From an uncultured Eubacteriales bacterium (GTDB taxonomy: Bacteria > Bacillota > Clostridia > Oscillospirales > CAG-382): a stretch of DNA of 64,000 nt. Position numbers and translations under genes: made by a program. Position 1 is the first letter of the stretch; each line of letters begins with the position of its first letter. Below, one piece after another: positions 52,367 to 61,771 of this stretch. The notes below the pieces were generated by a model that saw only the letters and a program-made list of their open reading frames with translations, ran no database searches and was not told where the DNA came from. The DNA is taken from NCBI GenBank assembly GCA_934446675.1, contig CAKSEL010000001.1:1-64000 (forward strand). The letters are read 5' to 3'.

Positions 52367-54001
52367 TTACGAAAGTACAAGACGCATTTTTACCATTGGA
52401 ATATTTTCTTCGACATACTCATTTCCGCAGACATCAAATCCGAGCTTTTTATAAAACGGAACCGCATGCGTCTGCGCATTTACATAGAGCATTCGGACGT
52501 TTTCGGATTTTGCGATGCAAATAAGCTCCGTGAGCATGATCTTTCCGAGTCCTTCGCTGCGGTATTCGGGCAGAACAGCGATTTTTCCGAGAAGTCTTGC
52601 GTTTTTATTTTCCGTAAAAATCATACGCGAAGTTGAAACGGTCTTATTACCGTCATAGATATTTGCAATCCATGCCGTTTCGTCGTCCTTATCGCGCGAC
52701 GAGCCGTAAATATAATTCTGTTCTTTGCCGAAAACAGCCTTTCTCACGGTCATTGCGTCCTTTATGAGCATACTCGCCTTGCCTGTTTCGAGAAACAGAA
52801 TTTTATCGGAGCTTTTGCCGGTCACAGACTTATATTTTTCCTCCGACATTCTCTCAAGGCAAAGCGGCCGCGTGAACTCATTGTCAAAAGTCTTTATCTG
52901 TGTGCGGATAAGCTCACGTTTTTCACGTGTTATCTTTGTAGTCCTGACAGCACGGATAAGCAGATTTTTAGGTGATATTTCCGCGTCCACAAATTCCAGT
53001 ATATCCGTCTTATATCCGAGCGACGTAAGAATTTTACAGCGCAGCGCGTCGGTTGACAGTGCGCAGAAACGCTCCTTTAGAAGTCCGTAGTCCGAAAGCA
53101 GCGAAAAGTTTTGAGCTTTCATAACGGAATTCATTTCATGCTGACAGCATGGGGCTGAAAAAATATAATCCGCCTGCCAGAGATATGCGTTGAACAGCGC
53201 GTAGTCCGTTGCAATGTCGCAGGCATGAAGTGCGATCACCATATCGACTTTATCATCGGGAATATAGTCTTTTACGTCCATGCAAAGGAATTTTACATTG
53301 TCCGAAATGCCGTACTTTTCCGAAAGCTTATTACAGTTTTCGATAACGTCGCTCTTTAAGTCAAGTCCCGTAATCTTTGCCTTTGCGCCGAGAATTCTCG
53401 TTATATAGTGATAGACCACAAATGTAAGGTATGACTTTCCGCAGCCGAAATCGACAATATTGAAACATTCCCTTTTATCTCCCGACACGGCGTCGTTTAT
53501 TATCTCTGCAAATCGGCATATCTGACGAAATTTATCATACATTGAGTTTACGACTTTGCCGTCATTTGATATAATTCCGAGTTCATGCAGCACCGGCGGA
53601 GCATTTTCAAGGTCGATAATATGATTCTTTACGCGGTTATTGCCGTTATCCGCAGAATTTTTAACCTTTACGGTATTCGCGGTTCTGTTATGAAGAAGTT
53701 TTCCTTTCGACGTAATTTTCAGACCGTAAATGTATTCCGGCGTAAATATCTGAGCCTGACGGAATGTATCCGTGAGCAGAGTTTCAAGTTCCGTGCAGAT
53801 TTCTTCGGAAGCTACATTCTTATGAAAAGCCTGTTTTTGCGTAAAGCTCTCAAATTGAAACATACGCTTGTTTTTGAGCACAACAGGTTTTACGGTACAT
53901 TTCAAAATACTTGCCGCGTCTTTTTTTCGCGAATCTGAAAGCGTAATTTTGATTATATCGAGCTTTGTAAGCTCCGAGAGCATTTTTTTGAGTTCCGTCA
54001 T
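52367..54001 (-). CDS. Fusion of SAM methyltransferase and GNAT acetyltransferase
   Basis: The 544-residue protein has an N-terminal segment of about 110 residues, a class I methyltransferase domain (about 140-345) with SAM-binding IVDFGCGKSYLTFVVYHY and MVIALHACDIATDYAL resembling the METTL25/Methyltransf_32 group, and a C-terminal GNAT domain (about 400-544) with the acetyl-CoA loop LPEYRSEGLGKIMLTEL. The two halves are in one open frame without interruption. The targets are unknown; the methyltransferase group includes RNA- and protein-modifying members. It is the last gene of a five-gene operon behind cinA. Confidence 0.85.
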   Translation of the reverse strand: MTELKKMLSELTKLDIIKITLSDSRKKDAASILKCTVKPVVLKNKRMFQFESFTQKQAFHKNVASEEICTELETLLTDTFRQAQIFTPEYIYGLKITSKGKLLHNRTANTVKVKNSADNGNNRVKNHIIDLENAPPVLHELGIISNDGKVVNSMYDKFRQICRFAEIINDAVSGDKRECFNIVDFGCGKSYLTFVVYHYITRILGAKAKITGLDLKSDVIENCNKLSEKYGISDNVKFLCMDVKDYIPDDKVDMVIALHACDIATDYALFNAYLWQADYIFSAPCCQHEMNSVMKAQNFSLLSDYGLLKERFCALSTDALRCKILTSLGYKTDILEFVDAEISPKNLLIRAVRTTKITREKRELIRTQIKTFDNEFTRPLCLERMSEEKYKSVTGKSSDKILFLETGKASMLIKDAMTVRKAVFGKEQNYIYGSSRDKDDETAWIANIYDGNKTVSTSRMIFTENKNARLLGKIAVLPEYRSEGLGKIMLTELICIAKSENVRMLYVNAQTHAVPFYKKLGFDVCGNEYVEENIPMVKMRLVLS

Positions 54002-54009
54002 ATTCTACC

Positions 54010-55257
54010 TTACATTTCCGACGCTTCGTCAAGCGCTGTTTTGAGTGCGTTTTTTGCGGCAAGCTTTCGTATAAACGCTCTGTCCGGTTTATTATGCTGT
54101 GCAAGCAAGAGCTTTTTTGCATACGTCTTTTTCGCCGTGCTTACGCCGAGCCAGACAAGTCCGACGGGTTTACCCGGCACCGCTCCTCCGGGTCCGGCAA
54201 GACCGGTAAGAGAAAGTGCAATATCCGCGCCCGAGAGCTCTCTTACACCGTCTGCCATTTCGCAGGCAGTCTGTTCCGAAACCGCGCCATACTTTTCGAG
54301 AGTTTCGGGTTTTACGCCGAGAAGTTTGATCTTTGCCTCATTTGCATACGTACATACGCCGTATCCGAACACCTCGCTTGAACCCGGAACGTCGGTTATC
54401 ATGGACGACAGAAGTCCTCCCGTACAAGATTCAGCACAGGCAGCGGAAAGTTTTTTTTCACGCAGCTTTTCGACAAGCGTATACTGAAGTCCGCCGCTGT
54501 CAACGCCGTAAACACAGTTTCCGAGTGTGTCCGAAATCTTCTTGACAACGTCATTTACAAGTTCATGAGCCATTTCAGGGTTTTCGGCGCTCGCCGTAAC
54601 GCGCAGACGCACTTCCCCATCGTCTATATACGGAGCTACTGTCGGGTTTGTAAAGCTTTGCATCATTTCATGCAGTTTCTGATCTACACTCGACTCGCCA
54701 ATACCGAAAATGTTGATATTAGAAGAATAAAGCACATGATCAGTATACTTTGAAAGATACGGCATTATCTGCTCATCGAGCATAGGTTTCATTTCGCGAG
54801 GAGGTCCCGGCATCATTACAACGGTTTTGCCGTTCTTTTCAATACAAAGTCCCGGCGCTGTGCCGTGGTTATTAAGAAACACCTTCGCGCCGTCCGGAAC
54901 AAGTGCCTGAAGCAGATTGTTTTCCGTCATGACACGTCCGGAACGCTCAAAATACTCTTTCATCGCCTTTACAATTTTTTCATCGGTTACAAGTTCAAGA
55001 TTCAGAGCTGCTGCGCAGACTTTTTTTGTTATGTCATCATACGTCGGACCGAGTCCGCCGGTGGTTACGACTATATCATTTCTTTCAAGCGCTGTTTTAA
55101 AACATTCTTCAAGGCGTTTTGCATTATCTCCGCAGACGGTATGATGCAGCACGTCTATGCCGTGATAAGACAGCACCTTTGAAATATATGCGGCGTTTGT
55201 ATTTACTATATCACCTATAAGCAGTTCTGTTCCGACGCAGAGAATTTCAGCGGTCAA
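54010..55257 (-). CDS. cinA: CinA-family protein (nicotinamide mononucleotide deamidase)
   Basis: CinA recycles NAD by deamidating NMN, and some members also hydrolyse ADP-ribose. The 415 residues contain the N-terminal MoaB/MogA-like domain (AEILCVGTELLIGDIVNTN, TTGGLGPTYDDITK, MMPGPPREMKPM) and the C-terminal deamidase domain (AESCTGGLLSSMITDVPGSS, LTGLAGPGG). The length is standard. Confidence 0.95.
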   Translation of the reverse strand: MTAEILCVGTELLIGDIVNTNAAYISKVLSYHGIDVLHHTVCGDNAKRLEECFKTALERNDIVVTTGGLGPTYDDITKKVCAAALNLELVTDEKIVKAMKEYFERSGRVMTENNLLQALVPDGAKVFLNNHGTAPGLCIEKNGKTVVMMPGPPREMKPMLDEQIMPYLSKYTDHVLYSSNINIFGIGESSVDQKLHEMMQSFTNPTVAPYIDDGEVRLRVTASAENPEMAHELVNDVVKKISDTLGNCVYGVDSGGLQYTLVEKLREKKLSAACAESCTGGLLSSMITDVPGSSEVFGYGVCTYANEAKIKLLGVKPETLEKYGAVSEQTACEMADGVRELSGADIALSLTGLAGPGGAVPGKPVGLVWLGVSTAKKTYAKKLLLAQHNKPDRAFIRKLAAKNALKTALDEASEM

Positions 55258-55288
55258 TCTGATGCACCCTCTTTATAAAAGCATAAAA

Positions 55289-56476
55289 TCATTCGGTTAT
55301 TTCTTTTCTCGATCTGAACGCGCGTTCAAGCAGTCCTTCGACATCGAGTTTCTGTTCTTCGGCAAGTATATTTTCAAGCACCGGGTTTGTTACGGGGTGC
55401 TTGGGTGTAAACACCGTACAGCAATCCTCATACGGCAGTATGGAAATATCGAACGTGCCTATCTTGCGGGATATTTTGACTATATCCTCTTTATCCATTG
55501 CTATAAGCGGTCTGTATACGGGAAGCGCCGAAACGGCAAGATCAGTTACGCAAAGCGCGCCCATGGTCTGGCTCGCGACCTGTCCGAGGCTCTCTCCGGT
55601 AATTACGGCGCGGCACTTGAAATGGTGAGCTGTCATCTCTGCAAGTTTCATCATAAATCTGCGCAAGATAAGCGTAAAGTATTCCTCACGGCAGTTTTTC
55701 TTGATTTGTTCCTGTATTTCGGTAACGCTTATAACTTCAAGTCTGACTTTACCGCAGTATTCCTCCATTGCTCCCGCAAGCTCAGCTACCTTTTCGAGAG
55801 CCTGTGTGCTTGTATAAGGATAGCTTTCAAAATGCAGAGCCTCAAGCGTTACGCCGCGCTTGGCGCACATATATCCTGCAACGGGGCTGTCAATACCTCC
55901 GGACAGCAGAAGAAGTCCCTTTCCGGCACTTCCGAGAGGCATACCGCCCGCGCCTTCAAACGTTTTATGATGAATATACGCGTACTCGCTTCTTATCTCT
56001 ACCCTTACGGTTATCTGCGGCTGTTTTACGTCAACAGCAAGCTTCGGACACGCAGAAAGTATCGCGCCGCCGCACTCGGCAGCAATTTCGGGAGATTTAA
56101 GCGGAAATTTTTTATCCGAACGCTTTGCCTCAACTTTGAAAGTGTCATGCTTTTCAAGTTCGCCTATTGAATAGTCAACCACGGCTTTCTTTATTTTCTC
56201 CATGTCCTTTTCGACGCGCAGCGCACGGCTTACACCGGTTATTCCGAATACTCTCGTACACTGTATGAGCGCTTTGTCAAAGTTATCCGCGGCGTCAGTA
56301 TCAAGCGGAGTAACATAAAGCACGGACTGTATGCTCTCGACCTTATATTTTCCGAGCTTTTTGAGTCTTGACACGGCGTCTTTTATCATTATGCCCTCAA
56401 AATACTGGCGGTTAAGTCCTTTGAGTACAACCTCACCGAATTTTAAGAGCAGAACTTCATTAAAACTGTTTTCCAT
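55289..56476 (-). CDS. thiI: tRNA 4-thiouridine synthase ThiI
   Basis: ThiI makes 4-thiouridine at position 8 of tRNA and can serve in thiamine synthesis. The 395-residue protein has an N-terminal ferredoxin-like and THUMP domain (about 1-165) and a PP-loop ATPase domain with LLLSGGIDSPVAGYM (about 185-199) and CRAVITGESLGQVASQT. It lacks a C-terminal rhodanese domain, as is usual in Firmicutes. The gene is 2 bases after a membrane-protein gene and 31 before cinA. Confidence 0.95.
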   Translation of the reverse strand: MENSFNEVLLLKFGEVVLKGLNRQYFEGIMIKDAVSRLKKLGKYKVESIQSVLYVTPLDTDAADNFDKALIQCTRVFGITGVSRALRVEKDMEKIKKAVVDYSIGELEKHDTFKVEAKRSDKKFPLKSPEIAAECGGAILSACPKLAVDVKQPQITVRVEIRSEYAYIHHKTFEGAGGMPLGSAGKGLLLLSGGIDSPVAGYMCAKRGVTLEALHFESYPYTSTQALEKVAELAGAMEEYCGKVRLEVISVTEIQEQIKKNCREEYFTLILRRFMMKLAEMTAHHFKCRAVITGESLGQVASQTMGALCVTDLAVSALPVYRPLIAMDKEDIVKISRKIGTFDISILPYEDCCTVFTPKHPVTNPVLENILAEEQKLDVEGLLERAFRSRKEITE

Positions 56477-56478
56477 TT

Positions 56479-56994
56479 TTACACATTCACCCTTTCATCT
56501 TTATTTTTCATTGCGTTATCTATTTTCTCATTTACATAATCGGTGAAAACCTTATCGGGTTCAAATTTCATCATGGATTTTTTTCCGTTGAATTCAAAGA
56601 AGTACACACTGTAATGCTTGGGCGCAAGATTTTTTGCGTAGTTTACGTTAAAATTTGTTTTAGGGTACTTTTCCTTTTGGTTCAGATATTCGTCCGAGCT
56701 TATAACACGGCTCAATGAAGCCTCATAGTCAAGGCTGCACACGCAAAGGCTCTTTTTACCCGTTACCTTATAGACCTTTAACGACTTATCCGCCGCCTCG
56801 TAAATATAATCGCTGCCGACATACTTCATGTACATTTCAACGCTGACTACCGCAAGTACAAGCGCCGTTATCTGATATACAAAAGCAAACCGAGAAACAT
56901 ATCCCGAAACGAGAAACAAAATTACCGCGGTTATGGCGCCTGTAAAGCATATATTTTTTGCCGCCTTTGAATTTGAGGCAGGTCTGTAAGTCAT
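56479..56994 (-). CDS. Hypothetical membrane protein
   Basis: The 171-residue protein has two transmembrane helices (about 14-33 and 38-55) and a soluble part of about 110 residues resembling a small PH-like beta domain, with mixed charge. I recognise no named family. It overlaps the phosphodiesterase gene by 4 bases, so it is probably co-translated. Confidence 0.8.
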   Translation of the reverse strand: MTYRPASNSKAAKNICFTGAITAVILFLVSGYVSRFAFVYQITALVLAVVSVEMYMKYVGSDYIYEAADKSLKVYKVTGKKSLCVCSLDYEASLSRVISSDEYLNQKEKYPKTNFNVNYAKNLAPKHYSVYFFEFNGKKSMMKFEPDKVFTDYVNEKIDNAMKNKDERVNV

Positions 56995-57494
56995 GACTTT
57001 TCCTCCGTATCTATAATTTTAAAGTCTATATTCTGCGGCGTCAGATCAATGACCCCGTATGTTCCGCCGGAACCGTCACGCGGACGCGAGATACTTCCGG
57101 GGTTGAAATAGTATACCCCGTTCTTTTGCTCAAAGTGCGCTATATGCGTATGTCCGTAAAGCACGACGTCGTATTTATTGCGCGCGGCTTCGTATTCAAG
57201 TCCGAAAAGCTCTCCGCTTTTTACACCTTTAAGGTGTCCGTGCGTAAGATAAAAACGCTTATTTTCAAGCGTCACGCTGTATTCAACCGGTGCGCCCGAT
57301 GCCATACCGAAAACGTCGCAGTTTCCTCTGACATACAAAAACGCAATCTGAGGATATTTATTTCTGATCTCCTGTATATCGGAAACATTATCTCCGAGAT
57401 GTATAACAAGGTCTGCATTCATTCTTGAACGCGATATAATGTCCTGCATTTTACCGATATTGCCGTGCGAATCGGAAAAAACAAAAATTCTCAC
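56991..57494 (-). CDS. YfcE/MJ0936-type metallophosphodiesterase
   Basis: This 167-residue cytoplasmic phosphodiesterase has all five metal-site motifs of the calcineurin-like superfamily: FSDSHGN (DxH), HLGDNVSD (GDxxxD-like), RGNCD, LTHGH and YGHTH. Such enzymes cleave phosphodiester bonds in vitro and the natural substrate is often unknown. It heads the operon with thiI and cinA. Confidence 0.92.
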   Translation of the reverse strand: MRIFVFSDSHGNIGKMQDIISRSRMNADLVIHLGDNVSDIQEIRNKYPQIAFLYVRGNCDVFGMASGAPVEYSVTLENKRFYLTHGHLKGVKSGELFGLEYEAARNKYDVVLYGHTHIAHFEQKNGVYYFNPGSISRPRDGSGGTYGVIDLTPQNIDFKIIDTEEKS

Positions 57495-57525
57495 TCTATA
57501 TCCTCCAAAATAATATCATTACGGT

Positions 57526-57554
57526 AACATTTGAGACACTTTAAGCATATTATA
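57526..57554 (+). promoter_or_regulatory. Possible SigK-like promoter
   Basis: An ACA (57527-57529 region) precedes CATATTATA (57546-57554) by 16 bases, fitting the SigK consensus AC-N16-CATANNNTA. A -10 close to the SigE pattern is also possible. It lies 30 bases before the first gene of a small cluster of unknown function. Confidence 0.4.
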
Positions 57555-57584
57555 AACTAAAAGCACAAGAAAGGATCGGCTAAT

Positions 57585-57839
57585 ATGAATCAGTTAAACA
57601 ACCTTGACGAGTTATTGAAGCTTGATGACGAAGAACTGAAAAAGCGCATCACCGCAGCCGCAGTCGCAGCCGGTGCGGACAGCAGAAAAATACTTTCGGC
57701 GCTGTCTGACATGCAGACATTAAGACGTCTTGCATCGGGACTGTCGCAAGAGCAGATAAACTCGCTTTTAAACACTTTCGGCGCAGAAAACGCGAAAAAA
57801 ATCGCGGCTGAACTGAACAATTCAAAATCCGAGAGGTGA
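57585..57839 (+). CDS. Small helical hypothetical protein
   Basis: This 84-residue protein is mostly helical and charged, with repeated Leu patterns (DELLKLDDEELKKRI, MQTLRRLASGLSQEQINSLL). There is no membrane segment and no recognised domain. An AAAGGAT site lies upstream. It is the first of three closely spaced genes. Confidence 0.75.
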   Translation: MNQLNNLDELLKLDDEELKKRITAAAVAAGADSRKILSALSDMQTLRRLASGLSQEQINSLLNTFGAENAKKIAAELNNSKSER

Positions 57840-57844
57840 CAGAT

Positions 57845-58390
57845 ATGGAAAACTCCGGCGATATACTCTCGTCGCTGCTCCAAAATCCGGAAACCTTAAA
57901 TCTTATTGCCGGAATTGCAAAAAGCTTTTTATCGGCAAACGTAAGCATGGCAAAAAACGCGGAAAATCCGCCGCCCGTAACTCAACAAAGCACTGAACAA
58001 TCCGAAAACACGGTTCAGACAACTGCAAATGCCTCAGACAACACTGATTTCTCAGGCGAAAACTCTGTATCGGGCAACTCAGGCGCAAATCAGAGCACAG
58101 TCACCCCCGAGACTTTAAGCGCTGCGGTAAACGCCATGAAGATGTTAAGCGGCAGCAACGTGCAGCCTTCTTCTCAAAGCAAAGCTCCCGAACAGCCGTT
58201 AAATGCAAGCGCCGTTATCGACGCGCCGAACGTTCACAACAGCTTTGACGAACGTGCGAACCTATTGCGTTCAATAAAGCCTTATTTAAAGGACGACCGT
58301 CAGCAAAAAGTTGACAGTCTTGTAAAAGCTCTGAACATTGCAAAGCTTATAAACAGCTACACGGGTTCTTCGGGGCTGTTCGGCAAATAA
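57845..58390 (+). CDS. Hypothetical protein with disordered centre and conserved C-terminus
   Basis: The 181-residue protein has a short helical N-terminus, a central stretch of about 90 residues rich in Asn, Ser, Gln and Thr, and a helical C-terminus (NLLRSIKPYLKDDRQQKVDS and following). I recall similar C-termini in uncharacterised Clostridia proteins but cannot name a family. The start at 57845 follows GAGAGGTG; a GTG at 57836 is also in frame and overlaps the upstream stop. Confidence 0.78.
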   Translation: MENSGDILSSLLQNPETLNLIAGIAKSFLSANVSMAKNAENPPPVTQQSTEQSENTVQTTANASDNTDFSGENSVSGNSGANQSTVTPETLSAAVNAMKMLSGSNVQPSSQSKAPEQPLNASAVIDAPNVHNSFDERANLLRSIKPYLKDDRQQKVDSLVKALNIAKLINSYTGSSGLFGK

Positions 58391-58425
58391 GCCGCACAAC
58401 AATTAATGCAAAAGGGAGAGATTTT

Positions 58426-58818
58426 ATGTATTCAAAAGAATGCGTTTCTTCATCACAATGCCCTAAAAGTCATAATGTACCGGTTGAAAGTTTCGACGCT
58501 GGCCCTTCTCTTGAAGAATTCGCGCGCAGAAACGCTGCGGAACAGACAAGAGTTGTAGGTACGCAATACGCTGTGCCGAATCAGACAGATAATTCACAAG
58601 AAACAGACGTACAGGACAGCAGCACGACCTCGCAAAACGCACTCGAATGCACCGGCTGCAAAGGCAACGGGCAGTGCTGCAGTTCAAAAAAGATCATCGG
58701 AAACCTGGAAGCAGACGATCTATTGCTTCTGTTGCTGATATTTCTTATGATATACGACAAGGACGCAAACAGCGACTTTGTAATTCCGATACTTCTTGCG
58801 GTACTGCTGCTGTTCTGA
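58426..58818 (+). CDS. Hypothetical protein with hydrophobic C-terminal hairpin
   Basis: The 130-residue protein has a polar N-terminal half, a Cys-rich patch CTGCKGNGQCC (about 76-86) and two short hydrophobic segments at the C-terminus (LLLLLLIFLMIYD and FVIPILLAVLLLF) that could form a membrane hairpin. A GGGAGAG site precedes it. I do not recognise a named family. It ends 9 bases before the convergent gene at 58827. Confidence 0.78.
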   Translation: MYSKECVSSSQCPKSHNVPVESFDAGPSLEEFARRNAAEQTRVVGTQYAVPNQTDNSQETDVQDSSTTSQNALECTGCKGNGQCCSSKKIIGNLEADDLLLLLLIFLMIYDKDANSDFVIPILLAVLLLF

Positions 58819-58826
58819 CAAGAACT

Positions 58827-59603
58827 TTATTCTGTCAGGGAAAGTGTTTCAAGCAGATATACAAGGCTGTCATTTTCGTAACACTCGGCTCTTACAACAA
58901 TGCCGTAATCGAGTGACAGCCAGTATTTCTGCGTTCTTTTATATTTTTCATCGGATTTTTCAAAGGTTATCTGCATAACCGTTCCGTAAGAGCTGTATGC
59001 GACGGAATAGGACGACTCGTCAAACTGAGAGCTTAAATCTCCGTCAAGAAAATCGGCGTGCGTCATTATCACTCCGCTCTCCTGTTCGGCACTTATACTG
59101 CCGTCGGGAAATTCAGACGAGGTTTCGTTGCCGTCGGAGGTTATATTTGTAACTCTGACGCCTTTTTCAAGCTGTTCTATTCGTTTAAAGAGCGTACCCG
59201 ACTCATCATACAGCGAAATGCTTGTAAGGGCGTCGGTTCTGCGTATCACGGCTTTTCGCTTAATGCTTTGTGAATTTTCCGCAAAAACGGTATACTGCGC
59301 CTCCTGGTAATAATCGTCGGCAAGCGTTACGCTTTCAAGCAGCGCTCTTACATTTTCGGGCGTAAGCGAAACCTTTACTGTAACATCTTCACCGCTTTTT
59401 CCGTCGGACAGGCTCTGATAAATCTTTCCGTCGTCATGCGGAAGCACGTTTACCTGACGTTCGGGAAGTCCGAAAAGCTCTCTGAAAAAATCGGAAAAGC
59501 TGAAAACGCCTATTTTATTCAGACCGAAAACTATTGCGCACAGCAACAAAACCACGACAAGGAAGTTAAGCGCGCCGAAAAGCATATTTTTCAACTTATC
59601 CAT
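58827..59603 (-). CDS. Membrane-anchored hypothetical protein
   Basis: The 258-residue protein has an N-terminal transmembrane helix (about 9-30) and an extracytoplasmic beta-rich domain with alternating polar strands, as in proteins that bind a partner at the cell surface. No known motif is visible. It lies 29 bases after the TagO-like gene on the same strand, so it is probably the last gene of that operon. Confidence 0.8.
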   Translation of the reverse strand: MDKLKNMLFGALNFLVVVLLLCAIVFGLNKIGVFSFSDFFRELFGLPERQVNVLPHDDGKIYQSLSDGKSGEDVTVKVSLTPENVRALLESVTLADDYYQEAQYTVFAENSQSIKRKAVIRRTDALTSISLYDESGTLFKRIEQLEKGVRVTNITSDGNETSSEFPDGSISAEQESGVIMTHADFLDGDLSSQFDESSYSVAYSSYGTVMQITFEKSDEKYKRTQKYWLSLDYGIVVRAECYENDSLVYLLETLSLTE

Positions 59604-59632
59604 AATAACACCTTTATTTCAAGCGTTGTTTT

Positions 59633-60691
59633 TTACTTATTTGTTTCGGTATTCTTTGCCGGTGCAGGCTCATTTTCCTTTTTTTCGGAGGAATAAAGCA
59701 TATTGAGATAGAGTATTACAAGCGCTACGGCAATTACGGCAAGTCCGCCGTAAAAGTTACCGATCGATATGAGAATTGCGGAAATGCCGGAAATGCCGCT
59801 TACGGCATAGAGTATAAGCACTGCGTGCTTCTGGTCAAAGCCGCGGTCTATAAGTCTGTGGTGAAGATGTCCGCGGTCGGCGGTAAATGGGCTTTGTCCG
59901 TGAAGTATTCTTCTTGTAAATGCGAAAGCCGTATCGACAATAGGCAGAGCAAAGATGAGAAAAGGCACCCAAAGAGATACGATAGCATTAAATTTAAAGC
60001 AGCCGAGTATCGAAAGCACCGACATTGTATATCCTAAGAACAAAGCTCCGGTATCGCCCATGAATATCTTTGCAGGATTGAAATTGAACGGCAGAAATCC
60101 CATGCACGAGCCTGCGAGAATGGCTATCATCATTATTACGTTTACGGGAGTATAGGTGTGCAGCAGCGATATAAACAGCGTAACGGACGCTATTGTGGAA
60201 ACGCCGCAGGAAAGTCCGTCAAGTCCGTCGATAAGGTTAATGGCGTTGGTCAGCGCAACTATCCATATGACAGAAACAACGCCGGAAAAAGCTCCAAAAT
60301 CTATGGTTGTGCCGAAGAATGTCAGATGATCCATTGATATGCCCGAAAGCACAGCTATAACCGCCGCAACTATCTGCAAAAACAGCTTTAAAAATGCGTT
60401 CATGTCATATTTATCGTCGATAATTCCGGTAACTACAATAAATACCGCGCCCAGAAGCATTCCGATAACGCGTTTATCTATTTCGCAGAAGATAAGCGTC
60501 GTAACCACAAACGCAAGGAAGATTGCAAGTCCGCCCATAAGCGGCATTTCCTTTGTATGCATACGGCGGTTATCTTTGGGTATATCGGTAACTTTAAGTC
60601 TGTACGCTAGAGTTCTTATAACGGGTGTAAGCGATACCGATATGCAGAATGCGCACACCACGGCTATCGCTATATACAAATACTGATTCAT
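59633..60691 (-). CDS. Undecaprenyl-phosphate sugar-1-phosphate transferase (TagO/WecA type)
   Basis: This 352-residue membrane protein belongs to the MraY/WecA family (about ten to eleven helices) and probably links GlcNAc-1-phosphate to undecaprenyl phosphate for wall polymers. Signatures are GIIDDKYDMN, NAINLIDGLDGL (Mg and substrate), FMGDTGALFLGY and the WecA-type ADRGHLHHRLID loop. The HLHHRL motif separates it from MraY. It lies in an operon with trpS and an aminotransferase gene. Confidence 0.93.
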   Translation of the reverse strand: MNQYLYIAIAVVCAFCISVSLTPVIRTLAYRLKVTDIPKDNRRMHTKEMPLMGGLAIFLAFVVTTLIFCEIDKRVIGMLLGAVFIVVTGIIDDKYDMNAFLKLFLQIVAAVIAVLSGISMDHLTFFGTTIDFGAFSGVVSVIWIVALTNAINLIDGLDGLSCGVSTIASVTLFISLLHTYTPVNVIMMIAILAGSCMGFLPFNFNPAKIFMGDTGALFLGYTMSVLSILGCFKFNAIVSLWVPFLIFALPIVDTAFAFTRRILHGQSPFTADRGHLHHRLIDRGFDQKHAVLILYAVSGISGISAILISIGNFYGGLAVIAVALVILYLNMLYSSEKKENEPAPAKNTETNK

Positions 60692-60727
60692 AAGAATATC
60701 CTTTCAGGTAAAATTCTTAACTTAAAT

Positions 60728-61756
60728 TTATCTTCCGGGCTGATAAAAGCCGACTTTTCTGTAAACCTTTGAAAGAGTTTTTGATGCGACATACGAAGCT
60801 TTCATAGCTCCGTCTTTCATTATACTCTCAAGGTACGCCTTATCCTTTACGAGCTTTGCGTACTCGGTTCTGACATTTTCCAGTCCGTCCGCGCACACCT
60901 CGCCCACGGCTGCCTTGAAATCGCCGTAGCCCTTGCCGTCAAATTCGCGTTCTATCTCATCATAATTTTTGCCTGTAAACGCACTGTAAATCGACATAAG
61001 GTTATTTATACCGTCCTTGCCCTCGGCAAATTTCACGACGGCGTCGGAATCCGTAACGGCACGCTTGATTTTACGTATGGTGTCATCACGCGTTTCGATT
61101 ATTGCGACATACGACGCGGGATTGGGATCGGACTTACTCATCTTCTTTGTCGGATCGGTAAGCGAATAAATTTTCTTTCCCGTAGGCGGTATAAAGGGTT
61201 CGGGAATTGTAAAGGTATCTCCGTAAACGCCGTTGAAACGTCCGGCAATATCGCGCGTCAGTTCAACGTGCTGTTTCTGGTCTATACCGACGGGAACAAG
61301 GTCGGTCTGATAAAGCAGTATATCGGCAGCCATAAGCACGGGATATGTAAAGAGTCCTGCGTTTATATTATCCGAATGTTTCTGCGACTTATCCTTAAAC
61401 TGCGTCATTCTCGAAAGCTCGCCGAACATGGTATTGCAGCCGAGAACCCACGAAAGCTCTGCGTGTGCCGGAACATGGCTCTGCACAAACATTACGCTCT
61501 TTTCCGGATCTATGCCGCAAGCAATATACAGCGCAAGTCCTTCAAGCGTTCTTCTTCTGAGTTCCGCAGGAGTCTGTCTTACGGTTATCGCATGAAGATC
61601 GACAACGCAGTAAAAGCACTCATATCCGTCCTGAAGTCCCACCCAGTTTTTGATTGCCCCGAGATAATTTCCGAGAGTCAGGATACCGCTGGGCTGAACA
61701 CCCGAAAATATCCTTTTCTTTTTCTGAGGTTCGGTATTTATATTGTTATTATCCAT
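60728..61756 (-). CDS. trpS: Tryptophanyl-tRNA synthetase
   Basis: TrpS charges tRNA-Trp. The 342-residue length is typical. Class I signatures are PSGILTLGNYLGA (HIGH-like) at the N-terminus and KKMSKSDPN (KMSKS) at about 208-216, with the conserved GIDQKQHVELTRDIA. No T-box leader is visible because the gene lies 15 bases after the aminotransferase gene. Confidence 0.97.
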   Translation of the reverse strand: MDNNNINTEPQKKKRIFSGVQPSGILTLGNYLGAIKNWVGLQDGYECFYCVVDLHAITVRQTPAELRRRTLEGLALYIACGIDPEKSVMFVQSHVPAHAELSWVLGCNTMFGELSRMTQFKDKSQKHSDNINAGLFTYPVLMAADILLYQTDLVPVGIDQKQHVELTRDIAGRFNGVYGDTFTIPEPFIPPTGKKIYSLTDPTKKMSKSDPNPASYVAIIETRDDTIRKIKRAVTDSDAVVKFAEGKDGINNLMSIYSAFTGKNYDEIEREFDGKGYGDFKAAVGEVCADGLENVRTEYAKLVKDKAYLESIMKDGAMKASYVASKTLSKVYRKVGFYQPGR

Positions 61757-61771
61757 TTTCTTCTCCGCAAA

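Noticed and set aside
55262..56170. Plus-strand frame of 302 residues opposite thiI
   Set aside because: The minus strand carries full ThiI with its PP-loop and THUMP domain; the plus frame shows only chance composition.
58815..58838. CTGACA/TGTCAG inverted repeat between two convergent genes as a terminator
   Set aside because: The stem is only six pairs and no T-run follows on either strand.
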